From: JAJRXG01 sp038523965
GTDB lineage: Bacteria; Bacteroidota; Bacteroidia; Chitinophagales; Saprospiraceae
Length of the DNA stretch: 45,890 nt
Direction: 5' to 3'
NCBI GenBank assembly: GCA_038523965.1
Contig: JBCBIX010000007.1
Span: 1-45,890, forward strand
The position numbers and the translations under genes were made by a program. This document shows positions 26,681-35,903 of the stretch, in pieces; positions within the stretch are counted from its first letter, which is position 1; the number at the start of each line of letters is the position of its first letter. The notes under the pieces were generated by a model. The model worked only from the letters and a program-made list of their open reading frames with translations. It ran no database searches and had not been told where the DNA came from.

Positions 26681-28234
26681 ATGTCAGGGATCAAAATCCT
26701 CTGGGCCGATGACGAGATCGACATGCTAAAGCCGCAGCTCTTTTTTTTAGAAAAGAAAGGATACGAAGTCGTCACTGTCAGCAATGGCCATGATGCCCTC
26801 GAGGAGTTCCAGCAGTCAAATGATATCGATGTAATCTTCTTAGATGAAAGTATGCCCGGTATAACCGGTCTTGAGACACTCGCGCGACTCAAGCAGATGA
26901 ATGCCAACGTACCGATTGTCATGATCACCAAGAATGAAGCAGAGAACATCATGGAAGAGGCCATCGGTTCACAGATCGATGATTACCTCATCAAGCCGGT
27001 TAATCCAAATCAAATTCTCCTCACTCTCAAGCGCCTCATCGACAATCAGCGTCTGGTTAGCGAGAAAACGATGACAGATTACCAGCAGGAATTCCGGAAG
27101 ATACTGATGGAGATCAATTCTGGTCTTGATCTTGAAGGATGGGTAGAAATCTACAAGAAAATAATCTCTTGGGAGCTAAAGATGGATCAGTCCGACACGA
27201 CCGAGATGATGGAGATCCTACAGATGCAAAAGACTGAGGCAAATGCTGAGTTCGCCAAGTTCGTCGAGAAAAATTATGAACGTTGGATACAAGGTGGTGA
27301 TGATTCGCCTGTGATGTCCCACAACCTATTAAAGTCCTATGTACTGCCAGAATTAAATGACAAGCCGACTTATATCTTCCTACTTGATAATCTTCGGTTT
27401 GATCAGTGGAGGATCATAGAACCTCTGGTGACAAGTCTATTTCGGGTAGAAGAAGAGAAGTCCTTCTACAGTATCCTGCCGACAAGCACGCAGTATAGCC
27501 GCAATGCCATTTTCGCTGGTCTACTTCCCTCTGAAATCAAGAAGCACCATCGTACCTGGTGGTTGGACGATCATGAAGAAGGGGGGAAAAATATGCACGA
27601 AGCCAATCTACTACGATCACAGGTAAATCGATTAGTGCGTAAGGAGCTTCAAGTAGACTACCTCAAGGTGGTGAATGTAGCTGGAGCGCGCCAGATGGGT
27701 GATACCATCTTGGACTACATGAACAACGATCTGACAGTGGTGGTATACAACTTTATCGATATGTTATCCCACGCACGCACAGAGATGGAAGTCCTCAAAG
27801 AGCTGGCGGGTAACGAAAAGGCATATCGCTCTCTCACCAAATCATGGTACCAGAACAGCCCACTTAAACAAGCCTTGGAAAAGCTAAGTGAGAAAGACGT
27901 GAATGTCTACATCACTACCGACCATGGTACAATACGAGTACATCGGCCATCTAAAGTCGTGGGTGACAAGCATACGACAACAAACCTCCGATACAAGAGC
28001 GGCAGGAATCTCAATTACGAGCGAAAGGATGTATTCGAAATGCGTGACCCTGAATCATATGGGCTCCCCAAAGTGAATATCAGTACAGCTTACATATTCG
28101 CTAAGGAGGATCGATTCTTCCTTTACCCGAATAATTACAACAAGTACAATAACATGTATACAGATACCTTTCAGCACGGTGGGATATCGCTCGAAGAGGT
28201 CATCTGCCCGTTCATAAAACTGTCTCCGAAGTAA
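26681..28234 (+). CDS. porX: PorX: response regulator with PglZ domain, type IX secretion regulator
   Basis: A 517-residue orphan-type response regulator. The receiver domain (1-120) has acidic D10/D11, phospho-acceptor Asp55 in FLDESMPG, MITKN and LIKPVNPN. There is no DNA-binding domain. Instead a helical linker leads to a PglZ/alkaline-phosphatase-like domain (about 200-517) with LLDNLRFDQW, PTSTQYSRNAIFAGLLP, TTDHGTI and HTTTN, the metal-binding positions of that fold. This architecture is PorX, which controls type IX secretion genes together with the kinase PorY and a sigma factor in Porphyromonas, and has phosphodiesterase-type activity. porY is not in the window. Two proteins with CHU_C sorting domains lie within 8 kb and are plausible cargo of the regulated system. 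Confidence 0.93.
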   Translation: MSGIKILWADDEIDMLKPQLFFLEKKGYEVVTVSNGHDALEEFQQSNDIDVIFLDESMPGITGLETLARLKQMNANVPIVMITKNEAENIMEEAIGSQIDDYLIKPVNPNQILLTLKRLIDNQRLVSEKTMTDYQQEFRKILMEINSGLDLEGWVEIYKKIISWELKMDQSDTTEMMEILQMQKTEANAEFAKFVEKNYERWIQGGDDSPVMSHNLLKSYVLPELNDKPTYIFLLDNLRFDQWRIIEPLVTSLFRVEEEKSFYSILPTSTQYSRNAIFAGLLPSEIKKHHRTWWLDDHEEGGKNMHEANLLRSQVNRLVRKELQVDYLKVVNVAGARQMGDTILDYMNNDLTVVVYNFIDMLSHARTEMEVLKELAGNEKAYRSLTKSWYQNSPLKQALEKLSEKDVNVYITTDHGTIRVHRPSKVVGDKHTTTNLRYKSGRNLNYERKDVFEMRDPESYGLPKVNISTAYIFAKEDRFFLYPNNYNKYNNMYTDTFQHGGISLEEVICPFIKLSPK

Positions 28235-28245
28235 GTCTGACGGTG

Positions 28246-29073
28246 TTAATCCTCGCGGGCTGCTTTCTTCTCAATGCGTTTCACAATCGAAATGCTCAAC
28301 TCATATAGCCCAATGAGTGGAACTCCAAGGAGAAGCTGAGTAATGATATCTGGAGGTGTGATAATAGCGGCAAGGATAAAAATGATCACAATGGCATGAC
28401 GACGATAGTTCTTCATCATGCTCGAGGATAGGATACCAATTTTGGCAAAGAAAAAGGCAATCACAGGGAGCTCAAACACTATTCCTGCTGGTAAGGTGAT
28501 CACGGTGATGTATCCCACGAACGAGGACAAAGTCGATGTATTCACGCTGTCTTCTCCAAAGCTATAGCCAGCCAAGAAACTTATGGCCATCGGGGCGATG
28601 ACAAAATAGCCGAAGAGAACTCCGATAAAGAAGAGGATCGAACAAACGGCCACAATACCTCGCGCTGCTTTCTGCTCGTGAGCATACAGCCCAGGTTTAA
28701 CAAACCTCCATATCTCCCAGATCAAGTAAGGGAACGCAAAGATCAATGCGATCGACACGGAGACTTTGAGATGAACAAAAAAGTCCTCGCCCAACGCTCG
28801 ATTGATGATCTCAAACTGTGGAACAACACAATGCACGCCGAAAGTGGAGCACAGTAAACGGTGAGTGATAAACTCGTTGTAACGCGGAGCCATGATCACA
28901 TCCACGACGACATCCTTCAGCAAGAAAGCGGCAATACCAAAGACAAAAATCGCCCCGATTGATCTGATGATATGCCAGCGCAACTCCTCTAAGTGATCCA
29001 AGAAGGACATCTCCTTTTCGTCCTGGGCAGGTGCAGCCGTATTCGATTTTTTTCCGGGAAGTTTGAAGGCCAT
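28246..29073 (-). CDS. tatC: Sec-independent protein translocase subunit TatC
   Basis: A 275-residue, six-helix inner-membrane protein that binds twin-arginine signal peptides. The family motif MSFLDHLEELRWHIIRS is at the start of the conserved part, preceded by about 20 charged residues. F-A-F-P-Y-L-I-W-E-I-W-R-F-V-K-P-G-L-Y in the middle is the second TatC signature. tatA/B are not adjacent. ActB in this window carries a Tat motif and is a likely client. Upstream on the minus strand CAAATTTG-CGC is a seven-of-eight match to the -7 consensus. The gene is convergent with porX, 11 bases between the stops. Confidence 0.95.
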   Translation of the reverse strand: MAFKLPGKKSNTAAPAQDEKEMSFLDHLEELRWHIIRSIGAIFVFGIAAFLLKDVVVDVIMAPRYNEFITHRLLCSTFGVHCVVPQFEIINRALGEDFFVHLKVSVSIALIFAFPYLIWEIWRFVKPGLYAHEQKAARGIVAVCSILFFIGVLFGYFVIAPMAISFLAGYSFGEDSVNTSTLSSFVGYITVITLPAGIVFELPVIAFFFAKIGILSSSMMKNYRRHAIVIIFILAAIITPPDIITQLLLGVPLIGLYELSISIVKRIEKKAARED

Positions 29074-29155
29074 GAGTATTGCTCTGGGAGCGCAAATTTG
29101 AAGTTTTCTGACTCAATAAGTGGCAGAAACCGACTCTGAGCGAGCCATTTGTTCT

Positions 29156-30127
29156 ATGCCTATCTTGCGCCACCTTTGCACTCACACAACTGCCCGATTT
29201 TTGGTCTTAGCACTTTTCATTTTTGTGGTCAGTCTTGCCTCTCTGATCTTTGCCTCCGATCGTTTTATAGGGGCAGCCGAAAAGATCGGCTACAGCTTAG
29301 GTGTTTCACCATTCATCATCGGGGTGACGATCGTGGCCTTTGGGACTTCTCTGCCTGAGCTCACCACTTCCGTTATCGCGGTGCTGAGTAATACCTCTGA
29401 GATTGTTGTGGGTAATGTCGTAGGTAGTAACATCACCAACATCCTGTTGGTCCTTGGAATCTCGGCGATCGCGGCCCGACCTCTTCGTATCGAGCGCGAT
29501 CTGATGAAAAACGAAATGCCACTACTCTTTGGGTCAGCTCTCTTGCTGTGGTTCTCGCTTCGAGATTTTGACCTTTCGATGATCGAGGCACTCATCTTTC
29601 TTGCTGGTTTGATTGGTTTTTTGACCTACAGTATCAAGGGGCAAGTAGCTGAGGAACAAGATCGCATGCGCACGGGTGTTCTCACCTATGCTATTCTTAT
29701 CGCTGCTGGGTTTGCTGTCTATTTATCTGCTAATTACACGGTCTCATCTATTGAAACATTGGCCACTGGTCTTGGTATTAGTCCATCTATTGTCTCATTA
29801 AGTCTGTTAGCCTTGGGTACATCGCTGCCGGAAGTCGTTGTAAGTGTTGCTGCGGTACGCAAAGGGAACCATTCGATGGCCTTAGGGAATGTGATTGGGT
29901 CTAACCTGTTTAACACCTATGCCGTCATGGCGATCCCAAGTTTTTTTGGTGAGATGATCATCCCGCAAGGGATTATGACATTCAGTTTACCTTTTATGGT
30001 GGCTGTGACAGCACTACTTTGGATCACGGTCATCGGTAGAGAGATTAGCTTTTGGAAGGCTGGTATGTTGGTCAGCTTCTACATCTTTTACTTGGTAGAA
30101 TTAATCAGACTCAGCTTCGTTAGTTAG
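29156..30127 (+). CDS. calcium/sodium antiporter (CaCA family, YrbG-like)
   Basis: A 323-residue membrane protein with ten or eleven predicted helices and the two inverted alpha repeats of the Ca2+/cation antiporter superfamily: GVTIVAFGTSLPELTTSV with VGNVVGSNITNILLVLG, and SLSLLALGTSLPEVVVSV with LGNVIGSNLFNTYAVM. The acidic Glu in each GTSLPE is the ion ligand. Family members exchange Ca2+ for Na+ or H+ across the inner membrane. ATG at 29156 is preferred over a GTG at 29120. Only three bases separate its stop from the next gene, so the two are surely co-transcribed. Confidence 0.92.
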   Translation: MPILRHLCTHTTARFLVLALFIFVVSLASLIFASDRFIGAAEKIGYSLGVSPFIIGVTIVAFGTSLPELTTSVIAVLSNTSEIVVGNVVGSNITNILLVLGISAIAARPLRIERDLMKNEMPLLFGSALLLWFSLRDFDLSMIEALIFLAGLIGFLTYSIKGQVAEEQDRMRTGVLTYAILIAAGFAVYLSANYTVSSIETLATGLGISPSIVSLSLLALGTSLPEVVVSVAAVRKGNHSMALGNVIGSNLFNTYAVMAIPSFFGEMIIPQGIMTFSLPFMVAVTALLWITVIGREISFWKAGMLVSFYIFYLVELIRLSFVS

Positions 30128-30130
30128 CTC

Positions 30131-31345
30131 ATGTTGAGATGGGTTATTGGCATGCTTTTACTGATGGGTTGGACTGTGGGACTAACCCAGGTTAGATTAG
30201 TCGCCGCTTATGATATGGATGGTTGTTCGTTGTTTGATCCTGTCGGTGGACTTGATGGGATCATCCTGTTCAATCCTGATCCATGTGCTTGTGGAGTATT
30301 GTCGAATGGGCTCCAGTTTCCGGGTGGGCTTACCAGTGCATCTTTTGATGATGACCTGAACGAAGTATTTCGTGGAGATTGGTCCATGACCTTTTACGTG
30401 CGTTTTGAGAATACAGGTGAGGAGACCGTAGACCTGTTTTTCCTCGGCGAAAATTGTGGTCGCGACTCGATCTTCTCGGTCAGATACTTCCCTACAGCCG
30501 AGCGATTCAGAGTAAGGCAGAGTGATAGTCCTAACAACGAGGTCCAACTGGATGCTCAGTCTGATCCAAACACGTGTTGGCAGTATGTGGCCATTGTGAA
30601 TCAGGGGCCAGTTATGCGGCTTTATATCAATGGAGAGCTAATCTCACAGGAGGCTGCGGTGTCACCTCTAAGCCTAAATGTCAATGGTAGCCTGGAGATC
30701 GCGGGTAGTCCATGTTTGGATATTGCTGCTAATGCTGACCAAAAATTTGTTGGTCGTCTGGACGAATTGATGATCTATGAGGGTGCCATTACAGAGACAA
30801 CTATTCGGGCTAATTACGCCGAGCCCGATCAGATTATAACTACTGATACTACTGTGTTTGTCGGAAGTCCAGTTCGGATTCAGACAGGAGGTACTTGTTC
30901 AAACACATTCTCGTGGTCACCCTCAACATTTTTGTCAGATGCATCAGAACTCAACCCCATGGCAACTCCCACAACTACGACGACTTATCAACTTCTAATA
31001 GAGGATGTCGACTGCACCGTTACGGATGAGGTGCGGATCAATGTGGTGGACGCTGAAGACTTAAGTTGTGACGACCTGATGTTGCCCAATGCATTCACGC
31101 CTAACAATGATAATGTCAACGATCGCTACGGTATAAGTAACCAGTTTTTGATCGAGGATCTGACTTCTTTCGAAATCTTTAATCGATGGGGTGGGCGAGT
31201 ATTCTTTACGAATGAGATCGACGGTGCTTGGGACGGTTTTCAGAATGGTCAGCAAGCCCCTTCTGCATCATATGTCTACTTAGTCAACTATACATGTGAA
31301 GGTCAGCAGCTTTCATCAACAGGAACACTTCACTTGATTCGGTAG
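30131..31345 (+). CDS. secreted LamG-domain protein with CHU_C (T9SS type B) sorting domain
   Basis: A 404-residue exported protein. After a signal peptide (about 1-20) residues about 25-230 look like a LamG/concanavalin A-like jelly-roll (FPGGLTSASF, WSMTFYVRFEN, GSLEIAGSPC, FVGRLDELMIYEGAI). Residues about 235-310 form an Ig-like or PKD-like module (FSWSPSTFLSDASELNPMAT is a common type). The last 90 residues (LMLPNAFTPNNDNVNDRYGI, FEIFNRWGGRVFF, WDGFQNGQQAPSASYVYLV) are the CHU_C domain that directs export by the type IX system and surface attachment. LamG modules often bind carbohydrate or proteins in a Ca2+-dependent way. It directly follows a Ca2+ antiporter gene. Confidence 0.88.
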   Translation: MLRWVIGMLLLMGWTVGLTQVRLVAAYDMDGCSLFDPVGGLDGIILFNPDPCACGVLSNGLQFPGGLTSASFDDDLNEVFRGDWSMTFYVRFENTGEETVDLFFLGENCGRDSIFSVRYFPTAERFRVRQSDSPNNEVQLDAQSDPNTCWQYVAIVNQGPVMRLYINGELISQEAAVSPLSLNVNGSLEIAGSPCLDIAANADQKFVGRLDELMIYEGAITETTIRANYAEPDQIITTDTTVFVGSPVRIQTGGTCSNTFSWSPSTFLSDASELNPMATPTTTTTYQLLIEDVDCTVTDEVRINVVDAEDLSCDDLMLPNAFTPNNDNVNDRYGISNQFLIEDLTSFEIFNRWGGRVFFTNEIDGAWDGFQNGQQAPSASYVYLVNYTCEGQQLSSTGTLHLIR

Positions 31346-31364
31346 GTTTTGCATCTTCGGAGCG

Positions 31365-32015
31365 ATGAAACTGTCATTGATCTACCTCCTGCCCATGCTA
31401 ATCATTCTTGGATGCCGACCTACAGTAGATCCAACCAAGGGTAGTGATGCATACTTGGCAGAGACCGTAGGTAGTCTCAGGGACACTAATACTGCAGCTA
31501 AAGAGCCTGAGTTGGCCGACTTTCGCCTGGATACTATCCGTAATAGTCCTGCACATCACATGGATACCTTGGACGGCTCATCCTCGGCTGTTTCCGAACC
31601 GAAGGTTGTCGTACGATCCACAACTTCATCCCCTCCAAAGCCATCAGGACGAGTCAAATTCGATTCTTTGATTCATCGACTTCCGCCCATGACTGAAGGA
31701 GATGTGATCGAGCACCGTTTCCGTTTTCAGAATGTTGGAGCGAAGGACATCGAAATTTTAGAAGCGGATGTCTCTTGTGGATGCACCACGCCCAGTATTC
31801 CATTCTTGGCGATACCTCCAGATGGTGAAGGATACATCGGCGTTACCTACAACTCGGTAAATAAATCTGGAACCCAAGAACCTGAGATTAAGCTAAAGAC
31901 CAGCGGTATGCCTAAGTATGTCACGCTCAAGATGTTGATAGAGGTTCACGATCGCCTTGATGAAGTGATCGATTCGACTGCCCAAACGGAGTCGCTGGAT
32001 ACCTTATCTAATTAG
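31365..32015 (+). CDS. DUF1573-domain lipoprotein
   Basis: A 216-residue protein with an N-terminal leader ending in a lipobox-like LIILGC (Cys17), a low-complexity Thr/Ser/Pro-rich region (to about 95), and a C-terminal DUF1573 domain. The domain shows the family core HRFRFQNVGAKDIEILEADVSCGCTTP then IPPDGEGYIGVTYNS, an Ig-like fold with the conserved SCGCT. Its molecular role is unknown. It is 19 bases after the CHU_C gene and likely in the same transcript. Its 3' end overlaps the convergent giant gene by 12 bases. Confidence 0.85.
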   Translation: MKLSLIYLLPMLIILGCRPTVDPTKGSDAYLAETVGSLRDTNTAAKEPELADFRLDTIRNSPAHHMDTLDGSSSAVSEPKVVVRSTTSSPPKPSGRVKFDSLIHRLPPMTEGDVIEHRFRFQNVGAKDIEILEADVSCGCTTPSIPFLAIPPDGEGYIGVTYNSVNKSGTQEPEIKLKTSGMPKYVTLKMLIEVHDRLDEVIDSTAQTESLDTLSN

Positions 32016-35000
32016 AGTTATGTCGCCCTTGCGTATTTGTGGCTGTGCTTCTCCCTGATAGCGCACCTGAAGGACATAGACATAAACACCTGGCTCGAGA
32101 TCTTCACCAGCGCGGGTTCCGTCCCAGAGTGCGGCACCATTAGGATCGGGAAGGAAGTTCTCCAGACTATAGACTTCATTTCCCCACCGATCGAAAATTC
32201 TGAAGAAATCAAAGATCTCCACTCCAGCACCAGTATTGATCCGAATATTCTGGTTTCGCTGGTCGATGGCATCAGGGCTAAATACATTGGCAACGAATAC
32301 ATTCTGGCTGCGCACTACTCTGACTAAGACATCATCCATCGCAGTGCAACCGTTTTCGTCAGTGACCTCAACTGTGAATAATTGGTCTGCAATCGGAGCC
32401 ACAGTGACATCACTACAATCCGTATTTGAGCAATCGATCGGCCCAGTCCCACTCCAGACAATGGTATCGAGTGCATTGATCGTGGTGACATTCGACTGAA
32501 GAGTCACAGCAGAGCCCAGTTCAATCTCTGTGTCTGAACCTGCAGAAATCATGAGCTGACTTGGCGTCATGATTGTGATCATTGTGTCAAATGAACAAGC
32601 TTCCTCATCAAATACCCGTACCGTGTAGTCTCCGGGTTGGACTTCGAAGGGCTCGCTGATGTCGAGGGCAGGGGCCGTATTAACTTGATAACGATAGTTA
32701 CCCGCACCACCAAATGCAGTATCGATGCTGATCACACCAGTTTCGCCAAAACATAAGGGTTGAATCACCTCGTCTAAAACGGCTCTGACGTCTGTAGCTC
32801 CTGTCACATTGATCGGGAGGACTACATCACAACCGTTAGCATCGGTGGCGGTAACGACATAGGATCCGGCACTTAACCCAAGTGCGAACGAATCTGTACT
32901 GATCTGTATCCCATTGGCATCCTCCCAGGCATAGTCTAATCCGCCAAAGGCACCACCAGAGTTACCTAAGACGATATCTGCAGTTGAGCCACCACATGAA
33001 GGGAATGTACTCTGGTTATTATCAACAAATAACTGGAGTGAGTCCGGTTGATTCACTACGACTGTATCAATGCTCAGACACATCCCAGAAGTTAATGTGA
33101 CTTCATATAGACCAGCGCTAAGACCTACCTGAACATTTGTCGATGAGCCATCAGGCCACATGAATTCTACTCCAGGAGATGTAGCGACCAGATTCACTGT
33201 CGCACCCATTAGTCCACTTCCTCCAAAACAGTCTACCTCACCGATCGAGGATAAGTCTCTATCGATACTCAGTGGTGCAGCTACAGGTATGGGTACACGA
33301 ACAGTATCTAATACACAGCCAGAAGGTTGATCTGTGATCAGTACCCAGTTATCTCCTGATGGGAAGTTCGTGACGGTGAAATTGTTGTTTAGTCCATTCT
33401 GACCAGTCGATGATTGAAATTCATAGGGTCCGGTGAAATTGGCATTCGGCGTGACGATGACTACGACTGCTCCCGAGTTGTCACCTTCACATCTTGGAGG
33501 GGTGATATTACTGAGGGTGACGTCTGGCTGATCTGGTCCAGTCAGAACGAAGCTGGCTGTGATCTCACAGAAGTTGTCGTCGAGTACTGTTACGTTGTAA
33601 GTGCCAGGAGGAATATCCATGAGTACATCACCCGAGAGTCCATTCGGATCTGGATCCCAGGTATACTCAAATGGGCCCAACCCACCCTGGGGAGTAGCAG
33701 TGATCTGCCCAGTTCCATCAGGACAAACAGGGTTCAGAGGAATGAAGTCCACGTCAAAAGGCTCTGGCGGATCCACAACGATCGATGTCTCAATGACACA
33801 GTTAGCTGCGTCGGTAATGGTGAGGTCATATGTGCCTGGTTGGAGATCCGTTACGACGTCTGTCGTATCCCCAGTACTCCAGTTATATCGGATAGGTAGC
33901 GAATCACTTGATGCTATAATGGTTATAATCCCAGTCTCACCAGGACAAAATGGAGGATCTGTAAAGTCAATGAAATCAAGCGTACAGGCGATCAGGTTGA
34001 ATGTCGTATCTGAGATGCAGCCTACACCATCATCGATGGATACGGTGTACATACCACCTGGTAGACAACCGGATTGAAAGACAGCGCTATTGGCAGAGTT
34101 CGTCTCGACTATCGTCCCCAGATTATCTGTGATCGTGTAGGTAAACGAAGCTGGTATGTCTGAACTGAGCAGCTCGATTCTCGCTGTCCCTCCTGCGGTA
34201 CAACCTGTGGCATCTCCTCCAGTGACGGCGATATCATAGTTCCTGCTATATCCCAATGTGATCGTATCGGAGAAAATCAGGGGACAACTACTGCTTCGTG
34301 CCTGAAGAGAATCTTCAATACCAATAACATATCGTCCTGCATCTAAGGATCCGAAGGCCCAACCTGGCAACGTCTGAGTACTGGCATCACTTACAGGTGT
34401 GCCATCAGCGGTAACACCGGAGATCACAAAGTTGTAGCCTGTCCCATCAAATGGCGATCCACCGGACCCTCTTAGTTCGATTTGGCCATTTATGCGTTGT
34501 TCGCAAAACGGATCACGAGATCTATCGATAATCACCTCTGGATCCTGTGTATCTAAAATGAATGTATCTCTCAGTGTACAACCTATGGAGTCTTGAATGA
34601 CCACTGGATATACACCATTCCCGAGTACAATGTGATTATCTGCTCCAATCCCAAATGGGCCATCTTGCCAAGTGAAGCGATAGTTTCCTGAGCCGTAAGG
34701 AATTCCTCCTTCGGCACTAAGAAGAATGCTTCCTTGCTCATTCCCTTCACATCTCGGAGGACGAATATTAGCTGTGACGCTTAGTGGTGTGGATTGGTCG
34801 ATTGTAAAGTCAAAAGGAGCACTTGCCGTACCGAGTGCATCAGTAACGATGACAGTGAAGTCGCCCTCACCCAGATTGTTAAGCAATACTATCGAATCCG
34901 AAGTCGTAAATGATGTTCCATCACTTAGAGAGACCTCGATGGGAAATTCAGCACACTCGATATTTAGCTCTATGAGGCCGTCGTTGAATGTGCTTTGAGT

Positions 35001-35630
35001 TCCGCACAAGGATCTTCGGAAAACTTGTGGTACTCCCATACAGTTAGGGACCACTGCACTTGGTATAGAAAGAGAATCTCTCGGTCCGTCTATCGGCGTA
35101 TCTCCAGAGACTGGACAGGTCATCCCGTTGTCATCCTCTGAGATGAACTCTACATTGCTCCCGTTGAATCCATTGTTATTGATATCAAACTGAATTGGCT
35201 CACCAGGCAGCCCGATCACATCGAAACAGACCTCCATTAGAATCGTACTGTCAGGCAGACAGCTTCCACTGATTCCGGGTCCTGACCACAATACACGGAT
35301 CACATCGAGGTCATCGGGTCCAAAAGGAGCGATAATCGAACTGGCTGTGAAACTGGGTAGTCCACTAATATTGGTATTCACATTGGGTTGAAGTCGAAGC
35401 GATGTGGAAGAGAAATTGATCGAAAACAAAAAGAGAACGACCGACTGAAAATTATTGACCTGAATGCTGAAACAGATCTCTTCACCTGGGGCAGGAGTAA
35501 GGTTATCTGCGGTGTAATAAAGCTCAACTTGCTCGTCAGCGCAGCCAGAACAATCTTGGCCGATGGCGGAAGAATACATCGCTCCTAAGACGATCAATAC
35601 AGCCAATGCGATTCTCACTCTTCTACACAT
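32004..35630 (-). CDS. giant surface protein: cohesin-like domain, SprB-like repeats, CHU_C sorting domain
   Basis: A 1208-residue exported protein. From the Met at 35630 (MCRRVRIALAVLIVLG) it has a normal signal peptide; an ATG six codons upstream is possible. Residues about 25-190 resemble a cohesin-like beta sandwich (SFSIQVNNF-type segment, LFLFSINFSSTSLRLQP, VCFDVIGLPGEPIQF). At least seven SprB-like modules of about 65-90 residues follow, each opening with a C-x-G motif (PPRCEGNEQGSI, PPFCPGETGII, NPVCPDGTGQI, PPRCEGDNSGA, EVDCFGGSGL, FPSCGGSTADI, QPLCFGETGVI) and closing with GxYxVTxxDxxxC. The C-terminus (VFVANVFSPDA, IFDRWGNEVYSL, PGVYVYVLQV) is a CHU_C type IX sorting domain. SprB-type proteins act as adhesins, some in gliding. 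Confidence 0.88.
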   Translation of the reverse strand: MCRRVRIALAVLIVLGAMYSSAIGQDCSGCADEQVELYYTADNLTPAPGEEICFSIQVNNFQSVVLFLFSINFSSTSLRLQPNVNTNISGLPSFTASSIIAPFGPDDLDVIRVLWSGPGISGSCLPDSTILMEVCFDVIGLPGEPIQFDINNNGFNGSNVEFISEDDNGMTCPVSGDTPIDGPRDSLSIPSAVVPNCMGVPQVFRRSLCGTQSTFNDGLIELNIECAEFPIEVSLSDGTSFTTSDSIVLLNNLGEGDFTVIVTDALGTASAPFDFTIDQSTPLSVTANIRPPRCEGNEQGSILLSAEGGIPYGSGNYRFTWQDGPFGIGADNHIVLGNGVYPVVIQDSIGCTLRDTFILDTQDPEVIIDRSRDPFCEQRINGQIELRGSGGSPFDGTGYNFVISGVTADGTPVSDASTQTLPGWAFGSLDAGRYVIGIEDSLQARSSSCPLIFSDTITLGYSRNYDIAVTGGDATGCTAGGTARIELLSSDIPASFTYTITDNLGTIVETNSANSAVFQSGCLPGGMYTVSIDDGVGCISDTTFNLIACTLDFIDFTDPPFCPGETGIITIIASSDSLPIRYNWSTGDTTDVVTDLQPGTYDLTITDAANCVIETSIVVDPPEPFDVDFIPLNPVCPDGTGQITATPQGGLGPFEYTWDPDPNGLSGDVLMDIPPGTYNVTVLDDNFCEITASFVLTGPDQPDVTLSNITPPRCEGDNSGAVVVIVTPNANFTGPYEFQSSTGQNGLNNNFTVTNFPSGDNWVLITDQPSGCVLDTVRVPIPVAAPLSIDRDLSSIGEVDCFGGSGLMGATVNLVATSPGVEFMWPDGSSTNVQVGLSAGLYEVTLTSGMCLSIDTVVVNQPDSLQLFVDNNQSTFPSCGGSTADIVLGNSGGAFGGLDYAWEDANGIQISTDSFALGLSAGSYVVTATDANGCDVVLPINVTGATDVRAVLDEVIQPLCFGETGVISIDTAFGGAGNYRYQVNTAPALDISEPFEVQPGDYTVRVFDEEACSFDTMITIMTPSQLMISAGSDTEIELGSAVTLQSNVTTINALDTIVWSGTGPIDCSNTDCSDVTVAPIADQLFTVEVTDENGCTAMDDVLVRVVRSQNVFVANVFSPDAIDQRNQNIRINTGAGVEIFDFFRIFDRWGNEVYSLENFLPDPNGAALWDGTRAGEDLEPGVYVYVLQVRYQGEAQPQIRKGDITLIR

Positions 35631-35816
35631 TATCTCAACTATGATCATGGATGTAAATCGCTCTCTGGGAAGGAAAAATAGCTTAAAAATAATATCACTG
35701 TTGAACGTAGGTCACTATTGGATATTGCCGCTTCTTAATCGGGTGTAACCTACTTGTCACAATTGTTATCATATGGGTAACTAAATTGTAAAATGTTGAT
35801 AATCAGCGTTTTAAGC

Positions 35817-35835
35817 AAATTGGGCGTCCCAATTT
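35817..35835. terminator. hairpin, probable terminator of the pgmB-GH65 transcript
   Basis: A perfect eight-base inverted repeat AAATTGGG/CCCAATTT around a three-base loop CGT lies 69 bases past the GH65 stop on the minus strand. The arms end in A and T runs, so it could work either way, but there is no long free T-tract. A smaller GGGG/CCCC hairpin lies at 35878-35889. Confidence 0.4.
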
Positions 35836-35903
35836 TCATCAACCGCAAGTATCAATAGTCTGGACAAATAGATCTTAGGGGTTATCCCCAAAAGCTGTTG
35901 AAC

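Noticed and set aside
28811..29185. Minus-strand 124-codon open frame overlapping the tatC start
   Set aside because: It overlaps authentic TatC coding sequence on the same strand in another frame and has no family features.
33414..34077. Long plus-strand open frames inside the giant adhesin gene
   Set aside because: They are antisense to clearly coding SprB-like modules and encode Ser/Thr/Gly-rich sequence expected as a shadow of that composition.
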